Source of the DNA: Bacteriovorax sp. MedPE-SWde
GTDB taxonomy: Bacteria; Bdellovibrionota; Bacteriovoracia; Bacteriovoracales; Bacteriovoracaceae
Direction: 5' to 3'
DNA length: 64,000 nt
Assembly: GCA_001874305.1 (NCBI GenBank)
Contig: MPCU01000004.1
Coordinates: 124,001-188,000 of the forward strand
The notes under the pieces were generated by a model, which worked only from the letters and a program-made list of their open reading frames with translations, made no database searches and was not told where the DNA came from. Position 1 is the stretch's first letter, and every line of letters starts with the position of its first letter. The translations under genes were made by a program, and so were the position numbers. Below, piece by piece: positions 1-8,018 of this stretch.

Positions 1-1
1 A

Positions 2-727
2 TATAAAGAAAAAGAGACACTTATTAGAGTTCTTTGTCATGACCTCGCCAATATTGTTATGGCCAATAAAGGCGCACTAAGAAGAATTTCAAGAGATGTT
101 GAACAGAAGGTAAACGATAAAGTTGATGACTATCTTCAAAGACTGAGTTTATCCCTTAAAAGTCAGGCATATATTATTAATAATGTTAGAAGTATGGAAC
201 TTGCTAAGAAAGATAATCTCAATCTAACATTTGAGAATATATCTCTCATAGATGCTATTAATGACTCTATTAATACATTTGAAGAGCAGGCACTCGCTAA
301 AGATATCAAATTTGAGATTGATGAAAAAATTAAAAGCGCAATTATCTTCTGCGATAGAGTTAGCTTATCAGTAAATGTTCTTAATAATATTATTAACAAT
401 GCTATAAAATTCTCATATACAGGCGGATCTCTACACTTTAAGTTTATAAAAGAAGATCAGAATATATTCCAATTTTCAATAGTAGATAGAGGAATAGGAA
501 TGCCCAAAGACTTTAGAGATAGCCTCTTTGAAAATTCACACCATGAAACGACAAAGGGAACATCTCAGGAAAGAGGAAGTGGTTTTGGTCTAGGAATTAT
601 CAAATTCTATATAGATAAGTTCGAAGGACTCATGGATATTACAAGTCGTCATGTAGATGAAGATAGTGAAAATCATGGAACGGAAATAAAATTAACTTTA
701 AAGAAAGAAGTCGTAACAAATGAATAA
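2..727 (+). CDS. Sensor histidine kinase, C-terminal part (5' end outside window)
   Basis: The reading frame is open from the first bases of the window, so the gene begins upstream and only its kinase core is visible (241 residues). A phospho-acceptor H-box (CHDLAN, His at visible residue 13) is followed by a HATPase_c domain with N-box (NIINNAIKFS), G1 box (DRGIGMP) and G2 box (GSGFGLGI). It should autophosphorylate on His and pass the phosphate to an unseen response regulator. The sensing domain is not visible, so the stimulus is unknown. The stop overlaps the next start by 8 nt, implying co-translation with the DUF924 gene. The internal ATG at 59 lies after the H-box and is not a sensible start. 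Confidence 0.9.
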   Translation, partial: YKEKETLIRVLCHDLANIVMANKGALRRISRDVEQKVNDKVDDYLQRLSLSLKSQAYIINNVRSMELAKKDNLNLTFENISLIDAINDSINTFEEQALAKDIKFEIDEKIKSAIIFCDRVSLSVNVLNNIINNAIKFSYTGGSLHFKFIKEDQNIFQFSIVDRGIGMPKDFRDSLFENSHHETTKGTSQERGSGFGLGIIKFYIDKFEGLMDITSRHVDEDSENHGTEIKLTLKKEVVTNE

Positions 728-1268
728 AGTAACACAGAAAAGCATACTCGATTTTTGGTTCAAGGAATTAACACCACAACAGTGGTGGGCCAAAGACCCT
801 AAACTAGATACAGATATTAAAAGACAATTTCAAAAGATCCATGAAGATGCTAAGAATTGTAAACTATCTCACTGGCGAGAAAGCCCAAAAGGCTCTCTTG
901 CTGAAATTATTATCCTTGATCAATTCTCGAGAAATATCTTTAGAGATACACCTCAATCTTTCTCATGCGACCCTCTTGCCCTAGGTTTAGCACAGGTTGC
1001 CATAGAAAAAGGTTTTGATAAACAACTCTCTCTCCAGGAAAGGGCCTTCCTCTACCTCCCCTACATGCATAGTGAGTCGTTACAAATTCACAACGAAGCG
1101 ATATCTTTATTTTCAGCAAAAGGACTAGAGTCAAATTTAGAATTTGAGATGAAGCATCATACTATAATAGAAAAATTCGGAAGATATCCTCACCGAAACA
1201 AGATTCTAGGAAGAGAATCTACTCTTGAAGAAGAAGAATTTCTCAAAGGTCCAAATTCTTCATTTTAA
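720..1268 (+). CDS. DUF924 family protein
   Basis: The 182-residue protein matches my memory of the DUF924 family, soluble alpha-helical proteins of unknown biochemical role. Family-like features are the N-terminal DFWF motif with paired Trp (QQWWAKDP), the central LAEIIILDQFSRNIFR stretch and the later RAFLYLPYMHSE segment. No signal peptide or membrane helix is seen, so it is probably cytoplasmic. It overlaps the upstream kinase by 8 nt and is followed 16 nt later by an alpha/beta hydrolase, which suggests one operon. Family membership is recognised by pattern; the function is unknown. Confidence 0.8.
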   Translation: MNKVTQKSILDFWFKELTPQQWWAKDPKLDTDIKRQFQKIHEDAKNCKLSHWRESPKGSLAEIIILDQFSRNIFRDTPQSFSCDPLALGLAQVAIEKGFDKQLSLQERAFLYLPYMHSESLQIHNEAISLFSAKGLESNLEFEMKHHTIIEKFGRYPHRNKILGRESTLEEEEFLKGPNSSF

Positions 1269-1284
1269 CTATAAGGTAAATATT

Positions 1285-2133
1285 ATGGCATTCTTTGAAA
1301 CAAGTCTCGGAAAGACATTCTACATAAAAAAAGGAAGAAAGGGCGACACTCCAATAATAGGTTGCCATGGTGGCCCAGGGGGAACACACAACTCAATAGC
1401 TCCCCTACTTGAATTGGCTACGGACAGACAGGTCGTAGTTTATGATCAAATTGGTTCCGGAAAATCATCCTTAACAAAAGAAAAGCACTGGAATATAGAA
1501 ACTTTTTGTAAGAACCTCGATCAACTAGCAAAACATCTTGGCTTCAAAGAATTTATACTCTATGGAAGTTCATGGGGAGGAACACTTATTCTTGAGTATT
1601 ACAAAAGATACCCAAAGAAAGTAAAAGGCCTAATTTTTCACTCCTCTCTTATATCATCTCCAGTGTGGGTTAAAGACGCAAAGAAGTTAATCTCTAAGCT
1701 ACCTAAGAAACAAATTGAAGTTATCAAGTGTTGTGAAAAGGTAGGAGCAACTGACTCAAAAGTATATAAGGAAGCTATTAAGTCATATTATCAAAAGCAC
1801 GTGTGTCGTGACCCTAAGGCCTATGCTCCAAGTAAAAAGAAGAAGCCACGTTTTAACGAAGAATTATATATGTATATGTGGGGTCCGAGTGAATTCTGTC
1901 CTACAGGTATATTAAAAAAGTATGACGGTACCTCACTATTAAAGAAAATTAATGTTCCGACTCTTTTTACAAGTGGTCAATATGATGAAGCAACACCAGC
2001 GTCAGCGAAGTTCTTCTCTAATAAAGTTAAGACTGCGACCTTTAAAGAAATCAAGGGTTGCTCACATAGCTCTTTTAGAGAAAATAAAGAATTAACAAAG
2101 AAAGTATTGAGAAACTTCTTAGATACGTTTTGA
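1285..2133 (+). CDS. Alpha/beta hydrolase, proline iminopeptidase-like (S33)
   Basis: The 282-residue alpha/beta hydrolase has the HGGPGG oxyanion motif near residue 28, the nucleophile elbow GSSWGG (Ser96), an acidic residue in SGQYDEATP and the catalytic His in GCSHSSF. This architecture fits S33 proline iminopeptidases, which remove N-terminal proline from peptides, though related esterases look alike. I chose the ATG at 1285 because an AAGG Shine-Dalgarno lies 8 nt upstream; an in-frame TTG at 1225 sits inside the previous gene and lacks one. A clearer prolyl aminopeptidase lies at 41474. No signal peptide is seen. The end overlaps the convergent gene by 15 bp. Confidence 0.8.
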   Translation: MAFFETSLGKTFYIKKGRKGDTPIIGCHGGPGGTHNSIAPLLELATDRQVVVYDQIGSGKSSLTKEKHWNIETFCKNLDQLAKHLGFKEFILYGSSWGGTLILEYYKRYPKKVKGLIFHSSLISSPVWVKDAKKLISKLPKKQIEVIKCCEKVGATDSKVYKEAIKSYYQKHVCRDPKAYAPSKKKKPRFNEELYMYMWGPSEFCPTGILKKYDGTSLLKKINVPTLFTSGQYDEATPASAKFFSNKVKTATFKEIKGCSHSSFRENKELTKKVLRNFLDTF

Positions 2134-2511
2134 TATTGGATAGTAATACTGACAAGCATTAGAGCAAGAATCAAGGTTTTGAACACTTGCTCTTCTACTA
2201 ATTCTCAATCCAAGAAAGTTCGCCAACAAGTCTTCGATTTCAGCATTACCAGGTCCAAATACATCATAAATTTCTTTGGCCATACCTAAAATCGCCGTGG
2301 AAGTAAGACCACACTCAATCCCAACGATACATGAAATAGTGCAATGCTTATACTTGTCACGGGCAAATCTCTTCGTTTTAACAACTCCCTTATAATAAGT
2401 AGCTGTCTCATATGCGCAAAAGAGATTGTCAGATGCGTCTTCTTTGTCATTGAATGCACTTGAGCCAAGAGCTAGAGTTGAAAGTAGAAGTATTTTTAAG
2501 AGTAAGTTCAC
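2119..2511 (-). CDS. Small exported protein, function unknown
   Basis: The 130-residue product begins with a signal peptide (MNLLLKILLLSTLALGSSAF) and has several cysteines, so it is probably periplasmic with disulfides. The start codon is GTG and no good Shine-Dalgarno is visible. A central stretch DKYKHC...G...G...GMAKEIYD faintly recalls YfiM/DUF2279-type membrane-associated proteins, which share a D-K-x-x-H then K-E-x-x-D pattern, but that resemblance is too weak to assign. The gene is convergent with the hydrolase, overlapping it by 15 bp. Confidence 0.65.
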   Translation of the reverse strand: MNLLLKILLLSTLALGSSAFNDKEDASDNLFCAYETATYYKGVVKTKRFARDKYKHCTISCIVGIECGLTSTAILGMAKEIYDVFGPGNAEIEDLLANFLGLRISRRASVQNLDSCSNACQYYYPISKRI

Positions 2512-2592
2512 AAAACTTACTTACCATAAGTAACTTTAGAAAGAGAAGCTAGAGGACTTTTTGAATAATCTACAATAGCTAAGTGACTTAAT

Positions 2593-3024
2593 TTACATTA
2601 ATAAGTAGATAACAACACCGTATCTCAAGATTTTCCCCAGACTGAGGTAAATTAGGACCTTTAATGGTGAGACTCGAAAATATCCAAGAGCTAACGCTAA
2701 TGGGTCGCCAATTACAGGCAACCAGCAAAAGAAAGCGAGAACACTTCCAAACCTTTCAATTTTAATACACCATTTATCAATATCTCTTTTAGAAATCTTG
2801 AGATATTTCTGGGCCCAACTGAGCTTACCCAGGTGACCTATATAGTAATTGAACATTCCACCAAGGATATTCCCTAAACTCGCAACCACAAGTAAAGAGA
2901 CAAGACTCTTAGAATCATTAACCATTAGTGCAAGAATGGCTTCCGATGAGAATGGAAGGATCGTGGCGGCTAAAAAGCTTACCAAAAAGAGCCCAATGAG
3001 TCCCAGTTCTTCAAAGAATTGCAT
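2593..3024 (-). CDS. YqaA-like VTT/DedA-related membrane protein
   Basis: The 143-residue integral membrane protein resembles the YqaA branch of the VTT (SNARE-associated/DedA-like) superfamily. Visible features are the acidic residue in ILPFSSEAILALM, the ASLGNILGGMFNYYIGH re-entrant-like segment, and the late FFCWLPVIGDPLALALGYFR segment with Pro-x-x-Gly-Asp. The superfamily contains lipid scramblases and flippases of the inner membrane; the substrate of YqaA proteins is not known to me. A second, more TVP38-like VTT protein lies nearby at 4215. Confidence 0.85.
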   Translation of the reverse strand: MQFFEELGLIGLFLVSFLAATILPFSSEAILALMVNDSKSLVSLLVVASLGNILGGMFNYYIGHLGKLSWAQKYLKISKRDIDKWCIKIERFGSVLAFFCWLPVIGDPLALALGYFRVSPLKVLIYLSLGKILRYGVVIYLLM

Positions 3025-3123
3025 AACGACTTACCTAAATCCTAATAAATGAGATTATTTCAAATATCTTTTTGACCTAAAATAAATAATAAATGAGAAT
3101 ATAAGCATAGAAAAGGAAAGCTT

Positions 3124-3471
3124 ATGAAATACGTACTTCTTATAACAATAATACTATCTCTAACATCTTGCGCTTTTAAAAAGCTCAAAAATAGCCCAGG
3201 AAGCAGCGAGAAAACCGCTAAGGTTCAGACACAGTCAGGCCTTGATGAATTAGAGGAATTAGAAAAAGAAAAGAAGCCCGTAAGCAAAAGAAAGAAAGCA
3301 AGGATGAGTCTAATTGATACTGATAGCGATGGGCAAATCTCATATCGTGAGTATATGATTTCCAAGAAAAATACATTTAAAAGACTAGATGCAAATGGTG
3401 ATGGGTTCTTAACTATTGAAGAACTAAAGGCCAGACGCTTTAAGGCAAAGAGCGATCGTCTCAAACGCTAA
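3124..3471 (+). CDS. EF-hand lipoprotein
   Basis: The 115-residue protein starts with a lipoprotein signal whose lipobox is LTSC (Cys16). A Lys/Glu-rich linker follows, then two EF-hand loops with the D-x-D-x-D-G pattern: DTDSDGQISYREY near residue 65 and DANGDGFLTIEEL near residue 90. It is likely a periplasmic, membrane-anchored calcium-binding protein. An AAAGG Shine-Dalgarno lies just before the ATG. No neighbour suggests a specific partner. Confidence 0.85.
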   Translation: MKYVLLITIILSLTSCAFKKLKNSPGSSEKTAKVQTQSGLDELEELEKEKKPVSKRKKARMSLIDTDSDGQISYREYMISKKNTFKRLDANGDGFLTIEELKARRFKAKSDRLKR

Positions 3472-3513
3472 AGATATTAAACGAATCTACAGTATATTAT
3501 AATTTCAAGAAAC

Positions 3514-3541
3514 TTGATTTCGATACATAGTGATGTATTAT
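3514..3541 (+). promoter_or_regulatory. Promoter giving a candidate leaderless transcript
   Basis: A -35 box TTGATT (3514-3519) and a -10 box TATTAT (3536-3541) are separated by 16 bp. The ATG at 3548 begins 6 nt after the -10 box, where transcription should start, and no Shine-Dalgarno is present. This arrangement supports the ATG at 3548 rather than the upstream in-frame one at 3530. Confidence 0.6.
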
Positions 3542-3547
3542 TACGCA

Positions 3548-3868
3548 ATGAAAAAACTGTCTCTTTTACTATTATGCTTATTTACTTCCAGTATCGCTGC
3601 TCTAGAAATTCAGTGCCAAACAAACCTAGACGATGTTGAAGCAGTCATCAAGAAGTCCGAAGATACTTCGATTACTTACCTCGTTCTAATACAGGGTAAT
3701 CAGGTGTCGCCTCTTCCTCTATTTAACGAAAGCATTACTATAAGTAGTAACTCGTTTAAATATCTGGACGAAACTGTAAATATCAACATGAATAGAGATT
3801 TAGGAAATGGGAGCATCGCTATAACAGGCAATGAGACTCTCCATCTTTCAAATTGTAAAGAGTACTAA
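3548..3868 (+). CDS. Small exported protein, function unknown
   Basis: The 106-residue product has a clear signal peptide (MKKLSLLLLCLFTSSIAAL) and a short mature domain with two cysteines (IQCQTN near the N-terminus and LSNCKEY at the C-terminus) that could form a disulfide. I recognise no family. The start at 3548 is chosen because the signal peptide begins there and a promoter ends 6 nt upstream. Its stop shares the four bases CTAA with the stop of the convergent SUI1-like gene. Confidence 0.65.
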   Translation: MKKLSLLLLCLFTSSIAALEIQCQTNLDDVEAVIKKSEDTSITYLVLIQGNQVSPLPLFNESITISSNSFKYLDETVNINMNRDLGNGSIAITGNETLHLSNCKEY

Positions 3869-4191
3869 CCTTTTACGATGAAACCAAGTTTTTCAAGGTG
3901 AGGTCTTATTTTTTCACGTTGATCCCCTTGAATTTCAATCTGATTATCTTTAAAACTTCCGCCTGTACCACATAGAGACTTTAATGACTTTGACAGTTTC
4001 TTAAAATATTCGGGATTTTCAGGGAGTTCAAAGACAACAGTAACAGACTTACCACCTCGTCCCTTCTTTTCAATTCTAAGCTTTAACGTAGTTTCACTAG
4101 GGACAATATCTGCATAACTAGCTTTCTTCTTTTTCTTGGCAATATTCTTACCACTACCATCACTACTATAAATTATATCGCCTTTAGACAT
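3865..4191 (-). CDS. yciH: SUI1/YciH-type translation factor
   Basis: The 108-residue protein has a SUI1 (eIF1-like) domain: a basic region with KKGRGGKSVTVV, then CGTGGSFKDNQIEIQGDQ and a C-terminal LEKLGFIVKG. Bacterial YciH proteins of this kind influence start-codon selection on the 30S subunit. A Lys-rich segment (AKKKKK) precedes the fold. An AGGG Shine-Dalgarno lies just before the ATG. It is divergent from the VTT gene at 4215 with only 23 bp between start codons. Confidence 0.9.
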   Translation of the reverse strand: MSKGDIIYSSDGSGKNIAKKKKKASYADIVPSETTLKLRIEKKGRGGKSVTVVFELPENPEYFKKLSKSLKSLCGTGGSFKDNQIEIQGDQREKIRPHLEKLGFIVKG

Positions 4192-4214
4192 ATTTCCCTC
4201 TACAATTTAAACCT

Positions 4215-4760
4215 ATGAAAAAGATTATCGCTATTACTTTATTCTTTGTCGCGCTCTTTATTATAGCAGAGCTAACAGGAATCAGGTCTAACTTTACTAT
4301 CAAATATATTCAATCTATTTTTTTAAATAATATTCTCATTAGTTCAGCGATATTTATCACTTTATTTACAATTGCAAACCTTCTACAAATACCGGGATGG
4401 ATTTTCCTCGTTGCCTCAATTTCAGCACTGGGTAAAGTACATGGGGCTACTCTAACCTATCTCGCGGCCAATATTTCATGCTTAATAAGCTTTTTAATAG
4501 TTGGTAAGTTAGGAGATAATGCTCTTAGACAAGTTGATAATAATTATGCAAAAAAACTTTTATCAAACCTTGATCAAGCTCCATTAAAAAGCATGGTTAC
4601 CCTAAGAATTATCTTTCAAACATTCCCTCCTATTAATTATGCCCTGGCACTTTCCGGTGTTTCAGTAAAAAATTATATTCTGGCCTGTATTATAGGATTG
4701 CCAGTTCCAATTATGATTTTGACGGTTTTTTCTGATTATTTCTTTAAGAGGTTCCTATAA
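4215..4760 (+). CDS. TVP38/TMEM64-like VTT membrane protein
   Basis: The 181-residue polytopic membrane protein has a VTT/SNARE-associated core: hydrophobic segments around residues 5-20 and 35-75, the ALGKVHGATLTYLAA segment, and a later TFPPINYALALSGVS segment. It belongs to the DedA/TVP38 superfamily of inner-membrane proteins linked to lipid scrambling. No Shine-Dalgarno precedes the ATG; a TACAAT box at 4201-4206 ends 8 nt before it, so the mRNA may be leaderless. Its stop codon overlaps the unusual start of the next gene, suggesting translational coupling. Confidence 0.8.
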   Translation: MKKIIAITLFFVALFIIAELTGIRSNFTIKYIQSIFLNNILISSAIFITLFTIANLLQIPGWIFLVASISALGKVHGATLTYLAANISCLISFLIVGKLGDNALRQVDNNYAKKLLSNLDQAPLKSMVTLRIIFQTFPPINYALALSGVSVKNYILACIIGLPVPIMILTVFSDYFFKRFL

Positions 4761-5698
4761 AAGTACTAATTTTACTTCTATTTTTTAATTGTACCTTTGC
4801 CCAGGAAACAATATACGAAAGAAACCTCAACAGGGTTGATAATCTACAAAAGGACATCTCTAAAGGCTGGAAGACCTTTGTTGGTGACGTTGATACTTTC
4901 TTTGTAAGTGAAGAGTATGAAGATGATATTAACGACTCCTATATTCGATTTAATTATAGGATTACTCAAGAAGAAGGCAAAAAAGAAGTTGCGGACTATA
5001 ATTTAAAAATAAGGGCTAAATTTCCAAAGATCTCTAAGAAAGCAAATATCATTCTCAAAAAAGAAAGTGATGAAGATGAAGACGAAATTGGAGTAAATTT
5101 ACTTTCCAAAGATGACGAGAATATAAATAAAAGAGGCATTGGTGATGGTATAGGTAATAATACATATTCAGCAGCGCTAAGATACTTTCTTTTAGAACAG
5201 TCCAAGTGGAAACTCTCAACAGACATGGGGATGAGGATTGATGTTCCTCTTGATCCATTTGTTAAACTTCGTCTTAAAAGAGTTTTTAAAATCTTTAAAC
5301 ACGAAATTTCCCTTATTCAAAAGTTTAGCTACTACAGAGTTGACGAGTTCAGTGAAAGCTCTGACGTCATTTGGACAAAAGAAGTTGGTGGTGGTGACAA
5401 AATCAAATTTCAAACCAATCTTGGATGGAGTGAAAAATCTCCAACTTTTTCAGGTAATAATACAATCTCTTATCTTCAAAAACTTTCAAAGAGACGTGCC
5501 ATTTCCTATTCAGTTGGAGCATTCTTCATAATTGATACATCTTATTATTACGATCGCTATCAAGTTGCCAGCAACTACCGACAGTTAGTCTTTAAGGACT
5601 GGATCTTTGGTCAAGCTGCAATAGGAACAATATTCAGAAAAGAAGATGACTTTAACGCTTCTGAATATGTCTCAATTGCAGTTGATATGATTTTTTAA
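4757..5698 (+). CDS. Probable outer-membrane beta-barrel protein with an ATA start
   Basis: This frame is open from after a stop at 4745 to 5698 but has no ATG, GTG or TTG before the Met at about 5225. A signal peptide is nevertheless encoded from 4757: read as M, it gives MKVLILLLFFNCTFAQ, a typical exported start. The codon at 4757 is ATA, it overlaps the upstream stop as ATAA, and an AAGAGG Shine-Dalgarno (4746-4751) is correctly spaced 5 nt before it. The 313-residue product has an acidic DEDEDE stretch, then alternating aromatic/hydrophobic strands, ending in a terminal Phe (VDMIF) typical of outer-membrane barrels. Its stop shares TTAA with the convergent TonB receptor. A sequencing error (ATG read as ATA) is the main alternative. 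Confidence 0.7.
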   Translation: MKVLILLLFFNCTFAQETIYERNLNRVDNLQKDISKGWKTFVGDVDTFFVSEEYEDDINDSYIRFNYRITQEEGKKEVADYNLKIRAKFPKISKKANIILKKESDEDEDEIGVNLLSKDDENINKRGIGDGIGNNTYSAALRYFLLEQSKWKLSTDMGMRIDVPLDPFVKLRLKRVFKIFKHEISLIQKFSYYRVDEFSESSDVIWTKEVGGGDKIKFQTNLGWSEKSPTFSGNNTISYLQKLSKRRAISYSVGAFFIIDTSYYYDRYQVASNYRQLVFKDWIFGQAAIGTIFRKEDDFNASEYVSIAVDMIF

Positions 5699-7725
5699 AA
5701 CTTATACTTAGCACTGATACCATAAGTTCGTGGAGCTGAACGTTGAGTATATCTCTCCTCATTCCAGTTCGGTGGCATATTGCTAAAGTAGAACCCTCTT
5801 TGAGAATAAATTTCATTGAAAATATTCTTAGACCATATAGATATATCAATATTCTTAACCCTATAACCTAACTTCATATCCACAAGCTGATAAGCATGAG
5901 ACCTCTGGTTATGAGAGTTAGAGAAATAATAATCATCAGACATATAGAGATTAGTATTCATATATATCCGATCTGAGAAACTGTAATCTGCTAGTACATT
6001 AAACTGATATTCAGGAGAATGAGGCATTTCTCTATTTCTTAAGTTCTTACTTCCATAGGAGTAATTACCATATTGAGTTTTAAGGATACCCAGTGAACTT
6101 GTAATCTCTAATGCTGAATTGATTATCCAATCGGCCTCAAACTCCGCACCATAACTGAATCCACTTGCTCCATTATCGTTATAGAAAGTATATGAGCTAG
6201 GATCCATTGCATCGTCTTGAAATGAAGTCTTTACTTGAATATCATCTCTATACATTAAAAATACTGATGCCTTAGTCTCAAGCCCTGAGTCATCCCAAAG
6301 TTTCTTATTCCCAAGTTCTAAACTATATAGCTTCTCTTGCTTATATTCCTTTCGATCGCTTGGTACAGCATCCTGGGTATTAAAGCCTCCCGCCTTATAA
6401 CCTTTAGACAGTTTTAAATATGTTAGATTTGACTGATCTTTCTTATAATTAAAGGAGACTTTCCCTCCAAACATAGTTTCACTTGGATCGAAGCGATTTG
6501 ATTTATTATCACTGTAATTCGCTCTTCGATTCTCGAGGCGACCACCAACAGAGAAGTACCAACGGGATGTAAGATCAAATTGATTCTCTATATATCCAGC
6601 AAAGTTTCGAGTTTTAAATTCACCGAAGTTATTCTTTCTTTCCTTACCATCCTTAAAACCAATTTCTTGAAAATCTTCTTTGGACTGTTTTCCATATATT
6701 CCAATGATTAGTTTCTCATCCCTTACAAGTCTTTGATCAAAAGTAAAATCGACTGACTTCTTTGGAAAAGCTATATCGTAATCATAGTCAGCGCTCCATC
6801 CCGAAACACCATTCCACTGGATATTATTTCCCCAGTCTTCATCGTAGCTATAGAGTATTTTAGATTGTGAGTGAGTAGCAATCGTATAACTTCTCCAAGA
6901 GTTGGAAAGATTCTTCTCTAGCCTTAAGGCCTGTGAGATTGTTTGTTGATCATCTCTTCCTGGCTTATCAGAAGTTGTCTTATTAGAGTTATTTTGAGTG
7001 AAAGCATCATAACCATTATTTAATTCAAAGAAGTGAAGCGTTAATTTAGCTTTAACACCTTCATAGAGTCCTAAGATTTTGGCTTTAATTCCAAATTCAT
7101 CCTGTCCATTAGTATCACTTCGATTCAAATACGTATTCGCCATATACCCGTCAGAATCTCGTTTTGAAATACTAATTGCACCTTGGTATCTTTTCCCCAA
7201 AGGTCCAGCAACAGAGATATTCTCTTCTATGGTTTTAAAGTTTCCATAGCTAAAGGAAATATTCCCATCAAGCTCTTTTTGAGGCTCAAGAGATGTCATA
7301 TGCACCATTCCCGCAAGTGCTCCTGGCCCCATCCTAGTGGCCTGTGGACCTTTATAAACCTCAACCTGAGAAATACCATTGAGACTAGATAGACCAGAGA
7401 TACCACTATAATCAATATCATCAATAATCACTCCAACAGAGTGGTTAGGCATCCCTTCATATGAGGCACGTTCACCAATCCCTCTAATTTGAAAGTACTT
7501 ACCTCGCGAGTTTCCCTTGGATAAATTCATATTTGGGATAGCATTAATCAGCTCTTCAACATGAGTGGTATTTAGTTTTTCAAAGTCTTCAGATGTTTTA
7601 ATTGTAATCGAGTTTGACTCATCGTAAATATCTTTAGCGATGAGATTACCATAGACATAGATAGTTTCATCAGCATGAATACTCATACAGATAAGGTACA
7701 GACAAAGTAAAATTAGTTTCTTCAT
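5695..7725 (-). CDS. TonB-dependent outer-membrane receptor under TPP riboswitch control
   Basis: The 676-residue protein has a signal peptide (MKKLILLCLYLICMSIHA), a plug domain (IRGIGERAS, GPQATRMGPGALAG) and a long beta-barrel ending in Phe (SAKYKF), all typical of TonB-dependent receptors that import scarce ligands across the outer membrane. The ATG at 7725 is preceded by GGAG at a 5-nt spacing; an in-frame ATG at 7767 lies in the leader just after the riboswitch and is rejected. The upstream TPP riboswitch predicts that the ligand is thiamine or a precursor, as known for TPP-regulated receptors in other bacteria. No TonB box or thiamine permease was identified nearby. Confidence 0.92.
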   Translation of the reverse strand: MKKLILLCLYLICMSIHADETIYVYGNLIAKDIYDESNSITIKTSEDFEKLNTTHVEELINAIPNMNLSKGNSRGKYFQIRGIGERASYEGMPNHSVGVIIDDIDYSGISGLSSLNGISQVEVYKGPQATRMGPGALAGMVHMTSLEPQKELDGNISFSYGNFKTIEENISVAGPLGKRYQGAISISKRDSDGYMANTYLNRSDTNGQDEFGIKAKILGLYEGVKAKLTLHFFELNNGYDAFTQNNSNKTTSDKPGRDDQQTISQALRLEKNLSNSWRSYTIATHSQSKILYSYDEDWGNNIQWNGVSGWSADYDYDIAFPKKSVDFTFDQRLVRDEKLIIGIYGKQSKEDFQEIGFKDGKERKNNFGEFKTRNFAGYIENQFDLTSRWYFSVGGRLENRRANYSDNKSNRFDPSETMFGGKVSFNYKKDQSNLTYLKLSKGYKAGGFNTQDAVPSDRKEYKQEKLYSLELGNKKLWDDSGLETKASVFLMYRDDIQVKTSFQDDAMDPSSYTFYNDNGASGFSYGAEFEADWIINSALEITSSLGILKTQYGNYSYGSKNLRNREMPHSPEYQFNVLADYSFSDRIYMNTNLYMSDDYYFSNSHNQRSHAYQLVDMKLGYRVKNIDISIWSKNIFNEIYSQRGFYFSNMPPNWNEERYTQRSAPRTYGISAKYKF

Positions 7726-7726
7726 A

Positions 7727-7744
7727 GAATCTCCGTAGAGATTC
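7727..7744 (-). promoter_or_regulatory. Hairpin sequestering the receptor Shine-Dalgarno
   Basis: On the minus strand, GAATCTC, the loop TACG and GAGATTC form a perfect 7-bp stem. The loop is closed by C-G, which makes a stable UNCG-type tetraloop. The Shine-Dalgarno GGAG of the TonB receptor lies in the stem, so folding would block ribosome binding. It is the likely expression platform of the TPP riboswitch, acting on translation. Confidence 0.7.
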
Positions 7745-7772
7745 GGTGCGGACGCAATCGGGTACATTTCGT

Positions 7773-7873
7773 TCCTAATTCCTACGTCGGTGCTAACCGA
7801 ATCAGGTTCAAAGGGTCCTTTACTATACTGGTAAAGTCTCAGCTCTCTAATTTCTTAGAGCTCCCCTTTAGGA
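7773..7873 (-). promoter_or_regulatory. TPP (THI-box) riboswitch
   Basis: The minus strand carries the hallmark TPP aptamer segments in order: GGGGAGC, GCTGAGA, ACCCTTTGAACCTGA and GGTTAGCACCGACGTAGGA. The ends pair as P1 (TCCTAA with TTAGGA), and a CTCTAA-GAAA-TTAGAG hairpin forms P3. It lies upstream of the TonB receptor, with the SD hairpin between the aptamer and the start codon. Thiamine pyrophosphate binding is expected to repress the receptor. Confidence 0.95.
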
Positions 7874-7924
7874 TTTATAATGGCGTCAAGTTATATTTGA
7901 TAATCTTAGATGGCAAGAGCTTTT

Positions 7925-7965
7925 TATAAAATAATAAGGAACCTTAATTCTAAGGTTCCTTATTT
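7925..7965 (-). terminator. Terminator after hpf (possibly bidirectional)
   Basis: AATAAGGAACCTTA (7933-7946) and TAAGGTTCCTTATT (7951-7964) form a perfect 14-bp stem with a 4-nt loop. On the minus strand it follows hpf and is trailed by an A/T-rich ATTTTAT run. It ends the lpt-rpoN-hpf transcript and separates it from the riboswitch-controlled receptor. Confidence 0.8.
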
Positions 7966-8018
7966 ATCTCTCATTCGGGTTTATAAGGGTTTCAGCACGA
8001 TCCTTATATGTAAAAATT

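Noticed and set aside
720-1284. Upstream TTG start (1225) for the S33 hydrolase
   Set aside because: It lies inside the DUF924 gene without a Shine-Dalgarno, while ATG 1285 has AAGG at proper spacing.
7726-7767. In-frame upstream ATG of the TonB receptor (42 nt longer)
   Set aside because: It lies in the riboswitch leader, has no Shine-Dalgarno and would put 14 residues before the signal peptide; the ATG at 7725 has GGAG.
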